A stretch of 64,000 bases of DNA. Origin: Chroococcus sp. FPU101 (GTDB lineage Bacteria; Cyanobacteriota; Cyanobacteriia; Cyanobacteriales; Microcystaceae). Position numbers and translations under genes: made by a program. Each line of letters opens with the position of its first letter. The stretch's first letter is position 1. This document shows, piece by piece, positions 1-9,291 of this stretch. The notes below the pieces were generated by a model, which saw only the letters and a list, made by a program, of their open reading frames with translations, was not told where the DNA came from and ran no database searches. The stretch covers positions 1 to 64,000 of the forward strand of contig NZ_BLJI01000010.1 of the NCBI RefSeq assembly GCF_017312365.1, given 5' to 3'.

Positions 1-149
1 AATAGCGCAACTTGACCATTATTTAACTGACTAATTTGTGCTGTAACCTCGTCACCCACACAATCATCACATTTAACGACTTCTTGCCCTAATAGTTCCG
101 ATAAACGCGCTGCAACTGGAGTTAAACGCATACTCTCAACCACTTTACC
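1..149 (-). pseudogene. pgk: Phosphoglycerate kinase fragment, 5'-truncated, runs off the left edge
   Basis: Reading the minus strand from about 149 down to 1 gives an excellent match to the middle of cyanobacterial PGK: it starts with [20 protein letters not shown] and continues through a CDDCVGDEV segment to NNGQVALL. In an intact PGK this stretch lies roughly 70-120 residues from the start. The N-terminal part, including the VDFNVPLD and HFGRPKG motifs, should lie at 150-370 but is absent in all frames. The frame stays open upstream to a stop near 250, but those residues are not PGK-like. It is therefore a 5'-deleted copy or a rearrangement junction. PGK is essential for glycolysis and the Calvin cycle, so an intact copy is expected elsewhere. 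The 3' end is outside the window, so it cannot be judged. Confidence 0.8.
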
Positions 150-160
150 AACTCCAGTTG
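113..160. repeat. 11-bp inverted repeat at the pgk breakpoint
   Basis: CAACTGGAGTT at 113-123 is matched by its exact reverse complement AACTCCAGTTG at 150-160, with a 26-base spacer. The inner arm belongs to PGK coding sequence (codons for LTPVA). The outer arm begins exactly where PGK similarity ends. This arrangement is what a fold-back or template-switch rearrangement would leave. From 161 to 311 I see no recognisable gene. Confidence 0.6.
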
Positions 161-311
161 TATGGGTTGATGGCAATAAGCAATCAACCCAAAAAGCCTT
201 CTCTTGAGATGAAATAGGTTTTGCCTCAATCCGCTTAACCCGAACTCAGGCTAGATAGAATACGACGAATTCAAGTGAGTAGCAACGACAAACAGGGTTA
301 CTACCATATCC

Positions 312-911
312 CTAAGATTTAGTCATTAAATCTAAACGAGATAACGCACTTGTAGCAGACTCTCTTAAGTATTCATCAACAGATTCATCATTCGCTAATT
401 GAGTCAATACTTCTAAACCTCTGCGATCGCCTATTGAACCTAACGCATTAATGATTGCAATGGATAGAGCTAAATTATCGGTCGTTTTTAAAGATTCTAC
501 TAAAATATCAATTGCAGGTGTGCCAATTTGCCCTAAAGCCATTGCTGAGGCGATATAGACAACTGGATCAAGATCATTGAGAGATTGCTTTAATCCTAGT
601 AGACCCATTTCGGGAAAAGTAACTTCAGGATGATTAAGAGAAATTTGGGCTAAAGCTTTGACACAACTGCCTTTGATGGTTGTATCTTGACTATTGAGTA
701 ATGTTTCAACTAGAGGAGGAACCGCATCAACACCTATTACCCCTAAAGCAACTACTGCCGAACGACGGTGGGAAACATCCGCTTGATCTAACATCTGCAT
801 CAAACGAGGAATCGTAGTTTCATCTCGAACTTCGGCTAGATCGAGCATCGCTCGTTTTCTCATGTGAGGGTTAGGGTGTTTGAGTTGTTCAAAAAGAGCG
901 TCTATCGTCAT
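312..911 (-). CDS. cpeZ: HEAT-repeat phycobilin lyase subunit, CpeZ/CpcF-type
   Basis: A 199-residue protein made of about five HEAT-like helical repeats, for example AVPPLVETLL, AMALGQIGTPAIDILVESL and ALGSIGDRRGLEVLTQLAND. This is the E/F clan of phycobiliprotein lyases, and its length fits the small subunits (CpeZ, CpcF, about 200 residues). Such proteins bind phycoerythrobilin and help attach it to phycobiliprotein cysteines in the cytoplasm. The gene lies 127 bases downstream of cpeA on the same strand, the position held by cpeY/cpeZ in phycoerythrin operons. That is why CpeZ is preferred over CpcF or CpeF. No large partner (CpeY) is seen in the window; it may lie elsewhere. No strong ribosome binding site precedes the ATG. 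Confidence 0.7.
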   Translation of the reverse strand: MTIDALFEQLKHPNPHMRKRAMLDLAEVRDETTIPRLMQMLDQADVSHRRSAVVALGVIGVDAVPPLVETLLNSQDTTIKGSCVKALAQISLNHPEVTFPEMGLLGLKQSLNDLDPVVYIASAMALGQIGTPAIDILVESLKTTDNLALSIAIINALGSIGDRRGLEVLTQLANDESVDEYLRESATSALSRLDLMTKS

Positions 912-950
912 ATTTTTAAATATAATTTTTTAGATTTATTATCCATAGCT

Positions 951-1015
951 TAGGGGACTCATAGCCGATCACTTAACCCTATTTATAGGCAAAGCAACTG
1001 ACTAAAAGTCCCCTA
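951..1015 (-). promoter_or_regulatory. Intercistronic stem-loop between cpeA and the lyase gene
   Basis: TAGGGGACT (951-959) pairs perfectly with AGTCCCCTA (1007-1015) over a 47-base loop, and a smaller CCTA/TAGG hairpin sits inside the loop. In the minus-strand transcript the structure follows the cpeA stop by about 23 bases and ends about 40 bases before the lyase start. Its likely role is 3'-end protection or partial termination, so that the abundant cpeBA message exceeds the lyase message. The pairing is seen; the role is inferred. Confidence 0.45.
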
Positions 1016-1038
1016 GAGTTCAATTTTAAGAACAATTA

Positions 1039-1572
<534 letters not shown>

Positions 1573-1591
1573 TTATTGTTAAAGGGATAAC

Positions 1592-2384
<793 letters not shown>

Positions 2385-3284
2385 TTAACGCTTGACTTTC
2401 AGTGATTGTAAAGTTTTTGCTTGTTCTTTCGCTTCACTGACTTGTCTAGCGGCTTCGACAAACTGCGCGACTCGGATCGGATCGACGGGTTCTGTAATTT
2501 TGCCCTGACGTTTGAGGGAACTGGCAACAATGACACCATCGGCTGCTTGCATCAAACTACCTACATTTTCCCAACTCGCACCACTGCCGATAAAAACGGG
2601 TGTGCCTTTAGCAGCTGCCGTCGCCAATTCTAAATCTTCTAAACTCGGTGGGCTACCCGTTGACCAACCTGATAAGATTACACCATCAGCGAGTCCTCTT
2701 TCAATGGTATCTTGTACAGCAGTCGTTAAATTCGGCGTTCCTAAAGGTCGGGCGTGTTTCACCAAGACATCTGCTAAAATTCCGACATTACAGCCTAATT
2801 CTCGACGATAACGCAATAATTCGTAAGCTTGCCCTTCGATAATCCCCTGATCGGTCGCCATGACCCCTGTTAGAACATTAACCCGAATAAATTGAGCATT
2901 GACACAAGAAGCGATCGCCATGCCACTTCTTGCATCATTACGCAGTACATTAATCCCGATCGGTAAAACCACTAAATTTTTGATTCGATCTACAATCAAA
3001 GTCATGGCACTGACAACGACTGGATCAACTTGAGATTTGGTAAAAGGGGCATCAAAAAAATTTTCGATAATAATACCATCTACACCGCCCGCAGCTAAAG
3101 CAGTTGCCTCTTGTTCCGCCCGTTCAATCACTGCTTTAAGACTGCCTCCCCAACGGGCAGACGTTGGTAAAGGCCACAGATGAACGACTCCGATAATCGG
3201 ATGGGCTGTATTGAAGATTTTGAGCAAGTCCACTGGATCTATGTTTACCTTTCTGACATCTGTATTTGTTGGCCAATTGCCCAT
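2385..3284 (-). CDS. btpA: BtpA-family photosystem I biogenesis protein
   Basis: A TIM-barrel-like protein of the BtpA family. Key stretches are IIGVVHLWPLPTSARWGGS near the N-terminus, GGVDGIIIENFFDAPF, LPIGINVLRNDA, and a C-terminal GVIVASSLKRQG. In Synechocystis, BtpA is a thylakoid-associated protein needed to stabilise photosystem I reaction-centre proteins. The open frame extends to 3371, but the family normally begins close to DLLKIFNTAHPIIGV. I therefore place the start at ATG 3284; a GTG at 3233 immediately before DLLKIF is an equally good candidate. No clear ribosome binding site distinguishes them. The gene lies upstream of, and in the same direction as, the cpeBA operon. Confidence 0.88.
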   Translation of the reverse strand: MGNWPTNTDVRKVNIDPVDLLKIFNTAHPIIGVVHLWPLPTSARWGGSLKAVIERAEQEATALAAGGVDGIIIENFFDAPFTKSQVDPVVVSAMTLIVDRIKNLVVLPIGINVLRNDARSGMAIASCVNAQFIRVNVLTGVMATDQGIIEGQAYELLRYRRELGCNVGILADVLVKHARPLGTPNLTTAVQDTIERGLADGVILSGWSTGSPPSLEDLELATAAAKGTPVFIGSGASWENVGSLMQAADGVIVASSLKRQGKITEPVDPIRVAQFVEAARQVSEAKEQAKTLQSLKVKR

Positions 3285-3343
3285 TATACACTGAATTCGG
3301 AACACAAAAACAAAGATCTGGTCTGGGGTAGGGCGATCGCTAC

Positions 3344-3889
3344 TCACTCTGTAGCAGTAAAAAATGAGCAATATTCAACAATTTGATCTAGTTTCTCCAA
3401 TTCATCTTTATAAATTTTTTTTAATTGTTCGTTAAGCTTCCTATAAAAATCGAGAATTATTTTGTAACAATCATTGAGAATTTCTTGAATATCTAATTAA
3501 TCATCTTTATCTATTTTGTTAAACTCACTTTTAAATTTTTGATTGTCTCAAAAAGATTTACTTTTAATTTTCATTGCCTAGCTATAATTATGCTCACCAT
3601 TTTTCAAAACTGCATTGATTAATAAACTATTAATAAAATAATGTAAAAAATAATTTCGTAAAAAAGATAAAATTTTTAAAGCGTTTTTTACATTTTGTTC
3701 AATAACTTGATATTTTTTTAAAATCATCGTTTGTTAATTGTGATCTCTTTAATCTTTTAATCAAACTCTTGCTATGTTCAAAAAATATCTGTGTAGAAAC
3801 CATAAAATTTAGTAATCTTACTGTTTCATCAATCGCTGACTCAAAGCTCTCAATTTTTTTAGCTAAATATGAAATTTGGAAGTTATTGC
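3344..3889 (-). pseudogene. Decayed helical protein gene(s), interrupted by stops and a frameshift
   Basis: The minus strand of this AT-rich stretch has clear coding character but is broken. From about 3889 down to 3699 one frame reads ISYLAKKIESFESAIDETVR and continues to DDFKKISSY before a TGA. A second frame from about 3710 continues VIEQNVKNALKILSFLRNYF to a stop at 3578. Further down, KFKSEFNKIDKDD is followed by an in-frame TAA and then LDIQEILNDCYKIILDFYRK, ending at a TGA at 3344-3346. The translations look alpha-helical and charged, but I do not recognise the family. The upstream part is cut by the IS630 element, so the 5' end is lost or lies in unrecognised sequence beyond 4975. Confidence 0.45.
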
Positions 3890-3891
3890 TA

Positions 3892-4973
3892 AGTACTTAA
3901 GCAAAATTAATTACATATTTAGTACCAAATTCTTTCAAGATTTGCTCGACAGCATTAACCAAACTTATCCAATTTTGATAAGCATTCACATCTAACCATT
4001 GATACTTTATGAATCGCCAAAGAGTTTCAATCAAGTTAAGATGAGGAGAATAAGTAGGAAGCCAAAAAATCTCTAAATTCTTTTCCTGCCAAGAAGCACA
4101 TTTCTCAACAAGAGAAGCACTGCGATGAATGGAAGCATTGTCCATAACGATAACTGTTTTTTGAGTCAAAGTTTCACTAAACTTATCTAAATAAGTAATG
4201 ACGACTTGACGGGTAATTTTTCCTTCAAAAATATCAGGATAGAATTCATTTCTTTTATTCATTAACCCTAATAAGTTTAACCGTTGTCCTTGACGACTTT
4301 TTAAGGTGATCGTTGCTCCTTTTTCCTGCCACACATCCGGAACATAAGGAACTAAGCAAAACCCTGTTTCATCAAAATATCTTAAGTCAATTTCTCCTAG
4401 AATATCTAGCTTTTTTAATCGTTCCAGTTCTTGTTTTTTTTGTTGATAATCTTCTGGGTCAGGTTCTCCGCCTACTCCTTTTTTTAATCTTCTCCAACTC
4501 ATCAAGAATGATTTTAAAACTCGCTTGATGGTATCTTTACTAACTTTAATTCCCCATTCTTTATCAATTTTACCCAGAATATTTTTTAGATTTTTTGGCG
4601 ATTCTTTAGCCCAAGAACGAATTTCTTCTTTTTGTTGAGAATTGAAGATTTGTTTTCTTCCTCTACCCGCTTCATCGTATAAACCCACTAATTTCTTTTC
4701 TGACCATGCTTTTATCCAGTTGTGCATTGTCTTTCTACTGACTTCAAAAATTTTCATTAATTGAACAAAACTATACCCTTGAAAACTTAAAAGAATACAA
4801 TGCGCTCTTTGCCTGACTTTATGATGTTTACTTTGTTTGTAGATCCTCTTTAACATATTTATCGTTTCTGGGCTTAGATCTGAAATAAATTTCATTACTG
4901 CTTTAGCTCTTAGGTTCGCTTTTAGCTTAACCCTTTTCTGAGTTTAAGTATGTAACTTATTTTGCATTACTAC
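3892..4973 (-). mobile_element. IS630-family insertion sequence
   Basis: The element is about 1.08 kb with one transposase ORF. Imperfect terminal inverted repeats are visible: AGTACTTAAGCAAAAT at 3892-3907 and, on the opposite strand at the other end, AGTAGTAATGCAAAAT (4958-4973), 13 of 16 bases matching. TA dinucleotides abut both ends (3890-3891 and 4974-4975), as expected for the TA target duplication of IS630/Tc1-mariner elements. It sits inside a decayed ORF, between btpA and rimO. Confidence 0.8.
3897..4895 (-). CDS. IS630-family transposase
   Basis: A 332-residue transposase with an N-terminal helix-turn-helix region (KVRQRAHCILLSFQGYSF, then LMKIFEVSRKTMHNWIKAW) and a winged-helix/linker region. 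It ends in a C-terminal DDE endonuclease domain: D in IDLRYFDETGF, D in VIVMDNASIHRS, and E in YSPHLNLIETLW. All three catalytic acidic residues are present and the frame is intact. The stop codon overlaps the left terminal repeat. The complete frame suggests a fairly recent insertion compared with the decayed sequence around it. Confidence 0.92.
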   Translation of the reverse strand: MKFISDLSPETINMLKRIYKQSKHHKVRQRAHCILLSFQGYSFVQLMKIFEVSRKTMHNWIKAWSEKKLVGLYDEAGRGRKQIFNSQQKEEIRSWAKESPKNLKNILGKIDKEWGIKVSKDTIKRVLKSFLMSWRRLKKGVGGEPDPEDYQQKKQELERLKKLDILGEIDLRYFDETGFCLVPYVPDVWQEKGATITLKSRQGQRLNLLGLMNKRNEFYPDIFEGKITRQVVITYLDKFSETLTQKTVIVMDNASIHRSASLVEKCASWQEKNLEIFWLPTYSPHLNLIETLWRFIKYQWLDVNAYQNWISLVNAVEQILKEFGTKYVINFA

Positions 4974-5020
4974 TTATCATCTCAATATTTTAGCCATTGA
5001 TTTAATTCATCAAAATTGCA

Positions 5021-5224
5021 TTAAAAAATTTTAGAACGTAGTTTTAACGCTTGTAATTGTTGCTCAAAAAAACCTAGAAACTGTTCAAATTCAGCTATTT
5101 TTCCAGCTAAATATGATTGATTATTTGGTGTTAGGTCTGTATGATTTGATTCTTTACGTCCTGAACCAACTTTACGAACTCGTAAGCTTTGTAAATCATA
5201 TTCTGGTCTTAGTTCATCATTCAT
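5021..5224 (-). CDS. Small protein with BrnA-like antitoxin N-terminus
   Basis: A 67-residue ORF starting 7 bases after the stop of a BrnT-like toxin gene, the standard toxin-antitoxin order. The first 25 residues (MNDELRPEYDLQSLRVRKVG, then SGRKE) resemble the N-terminus of cyanobacterial antitoxins paired with BrnT toxins. The remainder (a SYLAGKIAEFEQFLGFF helix) does not resemble the usual antitoxin C-terminus, so the gene may be a rearranged or shortened antitoxin. Because the toxin is frameshifted, the pair is probably inactive. The family call rests on the N-terminal motif and context only. Confidence 0.45.
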   Translation of the reverse strand: MNDELRPEYDLQSLRVRKVGSGRKESNHTDLTPNNQSYLAGKIAEFEQFLGFFEQQLQALKLRSKIF

Positions 5225-5231
5225 CTATGTA

Positions 5232-5502
5232 TCAAGATTTTTCATAAACTTTTCCCTCTCTAGATGTAGCTTCTCTTGCACTGATTAAACGAATAGTATT
5301 TCCTCTTCTGTATAGTAAACAATTAGTAAACGACCTTGCTGTGATTCCCCAATTATAATATGGCGATCTGCATCAATAGAGTGATCGGGAGCGTAAAAAT
5401 CGATGTAGAGAGGATCATTAAACACAGTTTTTGATTCTTCAAAAGACACACCATGCTTTGATTAGATAATGCTTTATTTCGATCCCACTCAAACTTCAGC
5501 AT
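5232..5502 (-). pseudogene. brnT: BrnT-family toxin gene with two frameshifts
   Basis: Three successive frames together make a complete BrnT ribonuclease toxin. MLKFEWDRNKALSNQ starts at ATG 5502. A second frame continues KHGVSFEESKTVFNDPLYID to GRLLIVYYTEE. A third gives RGNTIRLISAREATSREGK and ends at the TGA at 5232-5234. The pattern of W-D near the start, HGVSFEEA-like, IIG.S and RLISAR is diagnostic for the family. One shift lies in the run before KHGV and the second in a GAAGAGGAAA run before NTIRL. The toxin cannot be made as a full product unless there is recoding or sequencing error. BrnA-like sequence follows at once. Confidence 0.75.
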
Positions 5503-5744
5503 AAATATCTAGCCTACAATCTCTACTAGCTGTCACGCAAAGGGATAGCTGTGATTTAAGCTTGTTAGTCGAGTATGGGCCCAGAGCAGCCTTAAAAGAT
5601 GATGAGGGGTTGGCATAACTGACCTTTCCGAGGCTAACATAAACTTGAGCAATCTTGGATAATTTCTTCAAATAAATTTGATGTTCCCCAAAATGTGTTA
5701 AAATGTCTTAACATATAGAAATGGTTACGCATTTTTCTTAAAGC

Positions 5745-7067
5745 ATGGGCAACAAGCCAACCATTGCAATTTCTCACTTAGGTTGTGAAAAAAACCGCAT
5801 CGATTCTGAGCATATGTTAGGGCTACTCGCGGAAGCGGGCTACTCAATAGATGCTAACGAAGACTTAGCAGATTATGTTATAGTAAATACATGTAGTTTT
5901 ATTCAAGCCGCAAGAGAAGAGTCAGTAAAAACTTTAGTCGAATTAGCCGAATCGGATAAAAAGATCATTATTGCTGGCTGTATGGCGCAGCATTTCCAAG
6001 AACAACTCTTACAGGAATTACCTGAAGCCGTCGCTGTTGTTGGAACAGGGGACTATCATAAGATTGTCGATATTGTAGAACGGGTTGAAACAGGAGAAAA
6101 AGTTAAAGAAATCTCTACCGACCCCACTTACATCGCAGATGAACGTACTCCCCGCTATCGCACTACAACTGAGGGAGTCGCTTATCTAAGAGTAGCCGAG
6201 GGTTGTGATTATCGCTGCGCTTTTTGTATTATTCCTCATTTAAGAGGAAACCAACGATCGCGTACAATAGAATCAATTGTTGCCGAAGCCGAACAATTAG
6301 CAGAGCAAGGCGTACAAGAACTGATTTTAATCTCTCAGATCACCACTAATTACGGGTTAGACATTTACGGAGAACCAAAGCTTGCAGAATTATTAAGGGC
6401 ATTAGGTCAAGTTGATATTCCTTGGATACGAATACACTATGCTTATCCAACGGGGTTGACACCAAAAGTCATTGAGGCGATTAAAAATACGCCAAATGTG
6501 ATACCCTACTTAGATCTTCCCTTACAGCATTCCCATCCTGACATCTTAAAGGCAATGAATCGCCCTTGGCAGGGACGGGTAAACGATGGCATCATCGAAC
6601 GAATTAAAGAAGCCATTCCAGAAGCGATATTAAGGACAACATTTATCGTTGGTTTTCCTGGGGAAACTGACGAACATTTTAACCACTTGGTTGAATTTGT
6701 CCAACGCCATGAATTTGATCATGTTGGAGTGTTCACCTTTTCAAAAGAAGAGGAAACAACGGCTTATAAGATGCCAAATCAAGTTCCCCAGGACATTATG
6801 GAAGAACGACGAGACATTTTAATGCAGGTTCAACAACCGATTTCTCTAAAGAAAAATAGAGCTTGTATTGGTCAAGTTGTTGATGTATTAATTGAGCAAG
6901 AAAACCCCCAAACAGGTGAATTAGTTGGTCGTTCAGGACGTTTTGCGCCTGAAGTGGACGGATTGGTTTACGTTACTGGGGAAGCTTATCTGGGTTCAAT
7001 TATTCCAGTCAAAATTACTGATGCAGATGTTTATGATTTATACGGAGAAATTCTTATAGAAACTTAA
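5745..7067 (+). CDS. rimO: Ribosomal protein S12 methylthiotransferase RimO
   Basis: A 440-residue radical-SAM enzyme that adds a methylthio group to the conserved aspartate of ribosomal protein S12. It shows the family's three parts in order. The N-terminal methylthiotransferase domain carries three cluster cysteines, in HLGCEKN, NTCSF and AGCMAQ. A radical-SAM core follows with the CxxxCxxC motif in CDYRCAFC. The TRAM domain is at the C-terminus. The opening [16 protein letters not shown] and the closing [11 protein letters not shown] are typical of RimO rather than MiaB. Length is normal. The gene stands alone on the plus strand ahead of crhR. Upstream, TTAAAATG-type AT-rich sequence at about 5698-5720 may hold the promoter. 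Confidence 0.95.
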   Translation: MGNKPTIAISHLGCEKNRIDSEHMLGLLAEAGYSIDANEDLADYVIVNTCSFIQAAREESVKTLVELAESDKKIIIAGCMAQHFQEQLLQELPEAVAVVGTGDYHKIVDIVERVETGEKVKEISTDPTYIADERTPRYRTTTEGVAYLRVAEGCDYRCAFCIIPHLRGNQRSRTIESIVAEAEQLAEQGVQELILISQITTNYGLDIYGEPKLAELLRALGQVDIPWIRIHYAYPTGLTPKVIEAIKNTPNVIPYLDLPLQHSHPDILKAMNRPWQGRVNDGIIERIKEAIPEAILRTTFIVGFPGETDEHFNHLVEFVQRHEFDHVGVFTFSKEEETTAYKMPNQVPQDIMEERRDILMQVQQPISLKKNRACIGQVVDVLIEQENPQTGELVGRSGRFAPEVDGLVYVTGEAYLGSIIPVKITDADVYDLYGEILIET

Positions 7068-7169
7068 AATAGCATCCTACTTTTTTTGATTTTCAACCGT
7101 TTTATACGGTCGTTTTTCCTCAAAAATTCAGAAACCCATTAACGTAAACCTTAAACCAAAATCATACTT

Positions 7170-8600
7170 ATGACGACAACTTTTGCTGAATTAGGACTCT
7201 CAGAAAACCGTACTCAATTACTAGAAGAAATCGGATTTACTGAGCCTACAGAAATTCAAGTTAAATCGATTCCCTTAGTCTTAGCTGGACATGATATTGT
7301 TGGGCAATCACAGACAGGAACCGGTAAAACAGCAGCTTATTCTCTGCCTATCCTAGATGGAATAGACACCAAAAACCCATCAGTCCAGGCTCTTATTCTC
7401 ACTCCGACTCGTGAACTAGCGCAACAAGTCGCCACAGCTATCAAAGATTTTTCCAACGAAAGACGGCTCTACATTCTAACCGTTTGTGGTGGTCAATCGA
7501 TGGAACGCCAAATCCGTAGCTTAGAAAAAGGCGTGCAAATTGTTGTCGGGACACCAGGTCGCATTATTGATTTATTAGAACGGAGAAAACTAAACCTAGA
7601 TCAACTCCGTTGGGTCGTTCTTGATGAAGCTGACGAAATGTTAAGCATGGGCTTTATCGACGACGTGAAAAAAATCATGCAACAAACCCCTGAACAGCGT
7701 CAAACGACTTGTTTCAGTGCCACAATGCCTCGTGAGATTCGAGATTTAATTAATCAATTCCTTAAATCTCCCATCACCGTTACCATCACCCCGCCACAAG
7801 TCGCGCCCTCGAAAATCGAGCAACGTCTTTATTTCGTGCCTCGGGGTTGGTCAAAGCTAAAAGCCCTACAACCGATTTTAGAAATCGAAAATCCTGAATC
7901 AGCCCTAATCTTCGTTCGGACAAAACAAACTGCTGCCGAATTGACCAGTAAACTGCAAGAATCAGGGCATAGTGTCGATGAATATCACGGCAACTTGACC
8001 CAATCTCAAAGAGAACGTTTAGTCCAACGTTTTCGAGATGGCAAAATTAAGCTAGTAGTCGCCACTGATATCGCAGCGCGGGGCTTAGATGTAGAACACA
8101 TGACCCATGTCATTAACTACGACTTACCCGACAACACCGAAACCTACATTCACCGTATTGGACGAACAGGACGCGCTGGCAATACTGGGATCGCAATTTC
8201 TTTGCTTGAACCGATTGACCGTCGGATGCTCAAACAAATTGAATATCGTCTAAAACAGCGTTTAGAAGTGACTCAAATTCCGAGTCGTTCTGAAGTTGAA
8301 GCAAAACGCCTAGATAAATTACAAACTCAAATCAAAGAAACTCTAGCAGGGGAAAGAATGGCTTCTTTCTTACCTCTGGTGCGGGATCTAAGTGAAGAAT
8401 ATGATCCCTTAGCGATCGCTGCTGCTGCTTTACAAATGATCTATGATCAAAATAGCCCAGCATGGATGCAGAGTGATTGGGATGTTCCAGCATCGGGATC
8501 CCCCAAACCTGTACTAACTAAAGGTGGCGGTAAGTATTCTAACAATAAACCGAATCGCTATTCTGGTAGCAAAAAGCCTGTGTTTCAGCAAAGAGGCTAG
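7170..8600 (+). CDS. crhR: DEAD-box RNA helicase, CrhR-type
   Basis: A 476-residue ATP-dependent RNA helicase. Motifs in order: Q-motif region (EPTEIQ), I (SQTGTGKTAAY), Ia (PTRELAQQ), Ib (TPGR), II (VVLDEADEML), III (SATMP), IV (ALIFVRTKQT), V (ATDIAARGLD) and VI (HRIGRTGRAG). The region after the core (RMASFLPLVRDLSEEYDP, then AIAAAALQMIYDQ) closely follows cyanobacterial CrhR, the redox- and cold-responsive helicase that remodels mRNA secondary structure. The C-terminal tail is short and basic. A 102-base leader separates it from rimO, and a good terminator follows. CrhR genes are often autoregulated; that cannot be read directly here. Confidence 0.9.
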   Translation: MTTTFAELGLSENRTQLLEEIGFTEPTEIQVKSIPLVLAGHDIVGQSQTGTGKTAAYSLPILDGIDTKNPSVQALILTPTRELAQQVATAIKDFSNERRLYILTVCGGQSMERQIRSLEKGVQIVVGTPGRIIDLLERRKLNLDQLRWVVLDEADEMLSMGFIDDVKKIMQQTPEQRQTTCFSATMPREIRDLINQFLKSPITVTITPPQVAPSKIEQRLYFVPRGWSKLKALQPILEIENPESALIFVRTKQTAAELTSKLQESGHSVDEYHGNLTQSQRERLVQRFRDGKIKLVVATDIAARGLDVEHMTHVINYDLPDNTETYIHRIGRTGRAGNTGIAISLLEPIDRRMLKQIEYRLKQRLEVTQIPSRSEVEAKRLDKLQTQIKETLAGERMASFLPLVRDLSEEYDPLAIAAAALQMIYDQNSPAWMQSDWDVPASGSPKPVLTKGGGKYSNNKPNRYSGSKKPVFQQRG

Positions 8601-8625
8601 AATTTTAGATTATTGTAGTTAAATG

Positions 8626-8653
8626 AAGGTGGGGATCAGCCCACCTTTTTTAT
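8626..8653 (+). terminator. Rho-independent terminator after crhR
   Basis: Perfect 8-bp stem AAGGTGGG / CCCACCTT (8626-8633 and 8640-8647) with a 6-base loop, followed by a run of T to 8653. It begins 26 bases after the crhR stop and overlaps the last codons of the convergent ruvC. Confidence 0.88.
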
Positions 8654-9156
8654 TGTATTTCGTTTCTCACGCCAGATAAACCTGCATAGGCAATAGCGAT
8701 CGCATCTACACTATCATTAATCGGCAATTTTTTTAGATCAAAAAGACGCTGTACCATTTCGCCAACTTCTTGTTTACTAGCCCTACCATTGCCTAAATGA
8801 CATTTCCAGCTAGATTGATGTAAAAAAATCGGTTCGATATTGCCTTCGCGGTAACTGACTAGACTGACGATACCTAGTGCTTGGATTACTCCACCTGCTG
8901 CTTTAATCTGTCGGTTAAAAAAAGGCATTTCGATTGCAATTCCATCAGGTTGAAAATTGCGAACCAACCAAATCAAATCTTTTTCAATCTCGACTAACCG
9001 TTGAGGGGTAGATAAAGTCTTTGAAGTTTCGATCGTACCATAATCGACTAGACAAGGCGTTAATGACCCTTGATCTTGTAGGATAGCCCATCCAAGAATC
9101 GCTAAACCTGGATCAATGCCTAACCAAGTTTTGTAGGTTATTTCTTTGATATTCAA
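8650..9156 (-). CDS. ruvC: Holliday junction endonuclease RuvC, non-ATG start
   Basis: RuvC resolvase, 168 residues from a proposed TTG at 9156. The acidic catalytic residues are all present: Asp15 in LGIDPGLA, the Glu in AIEMPFFNRQ, and the two Asp of NDSVDAIAIAYA. The DNA-contacting KAAGGVIQALG and LHQSSWK segments are also there. The only upstream in-frame ATG (9228) lies inside the tRNA-Gln gene on the other strand and would add 24 unrelated residues. The next ATG is inside the domain. RuvC proteins begin shortly before WLGIDPG, so a TTG (or another non-ATG codon nearby) must be used. The ribosome binding site is weak. The 3' end abuts the crhR terminator. Confidence 0.9.
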   Translation of the reverse strand: MNIKEITYKTWLGIDPGLAILGWAILQDQGSLTPCLVDYGTIETSKTLSTPQRLVEIEKDLIWLVRNFQPDGIAIEMPFFNRQIKAAGGVIQALGIVSLVSYREGNIEPIFLHQSSWKCHLGNGRASKQEVGEMVQRLFDLKKLPINDSVDAIAIAYAGLSGVRNEIQ

Positions 9157-9214
9157 TAAAAAACACTTGACAACTAGGGGGGAATTATTGTTATTATAAG
9201 TGAGGCGTGAGCAT

Positions 9215-9286
9215 TGGGGTGTAGCCAAGCGGTAAGGCAGCGGGTTTTGGTCCCGCCATTCCTAGGTTCGAATCCTAGCACCCCAG
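9215..9286 (+). tRNA. trnQ: tRNA-Gln (anticodon TTG)
   Basis: A 72-base cloverleaf. The acceptor stem TGGGGTG (9215-9221) pairs with CACCCCA (9279-9285), with G as discriminator. The D-arm carries AGCCAAGC..GGTAAGGC, the anticodon stem CGGGT/CCCG surrounds TTTTGGT with anticodon TTG, and the T-arm is CTAGGTTCGAATCCTAG. CCA is not encoded. It lies divergent to ruvC and ends 5 bases before the convergent TetR gene's stop. Confidence 0.97.
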
Positions 9287-9291
9287 TTAAA

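Noticed and set aside
5489-5671. 60-codon open frame on the minus strand upstream of rimO
   Set aside because: TTG start, overlap with the brnT start, no recognisable similarity or ribosome binding site; probably chance.
7085-7120. Hairpin after rimO as a terminator
   Set aside because: The stem is only about four base pairs with a weak T-run; too poor to support.
9157-9228. Longer RuvC start inside the tRNA-Gln gene
   Set aside because: The extra 24 residues are not RuvC-like and the ATG lies in tRNA sequence; family alignment sets the start near 9156.
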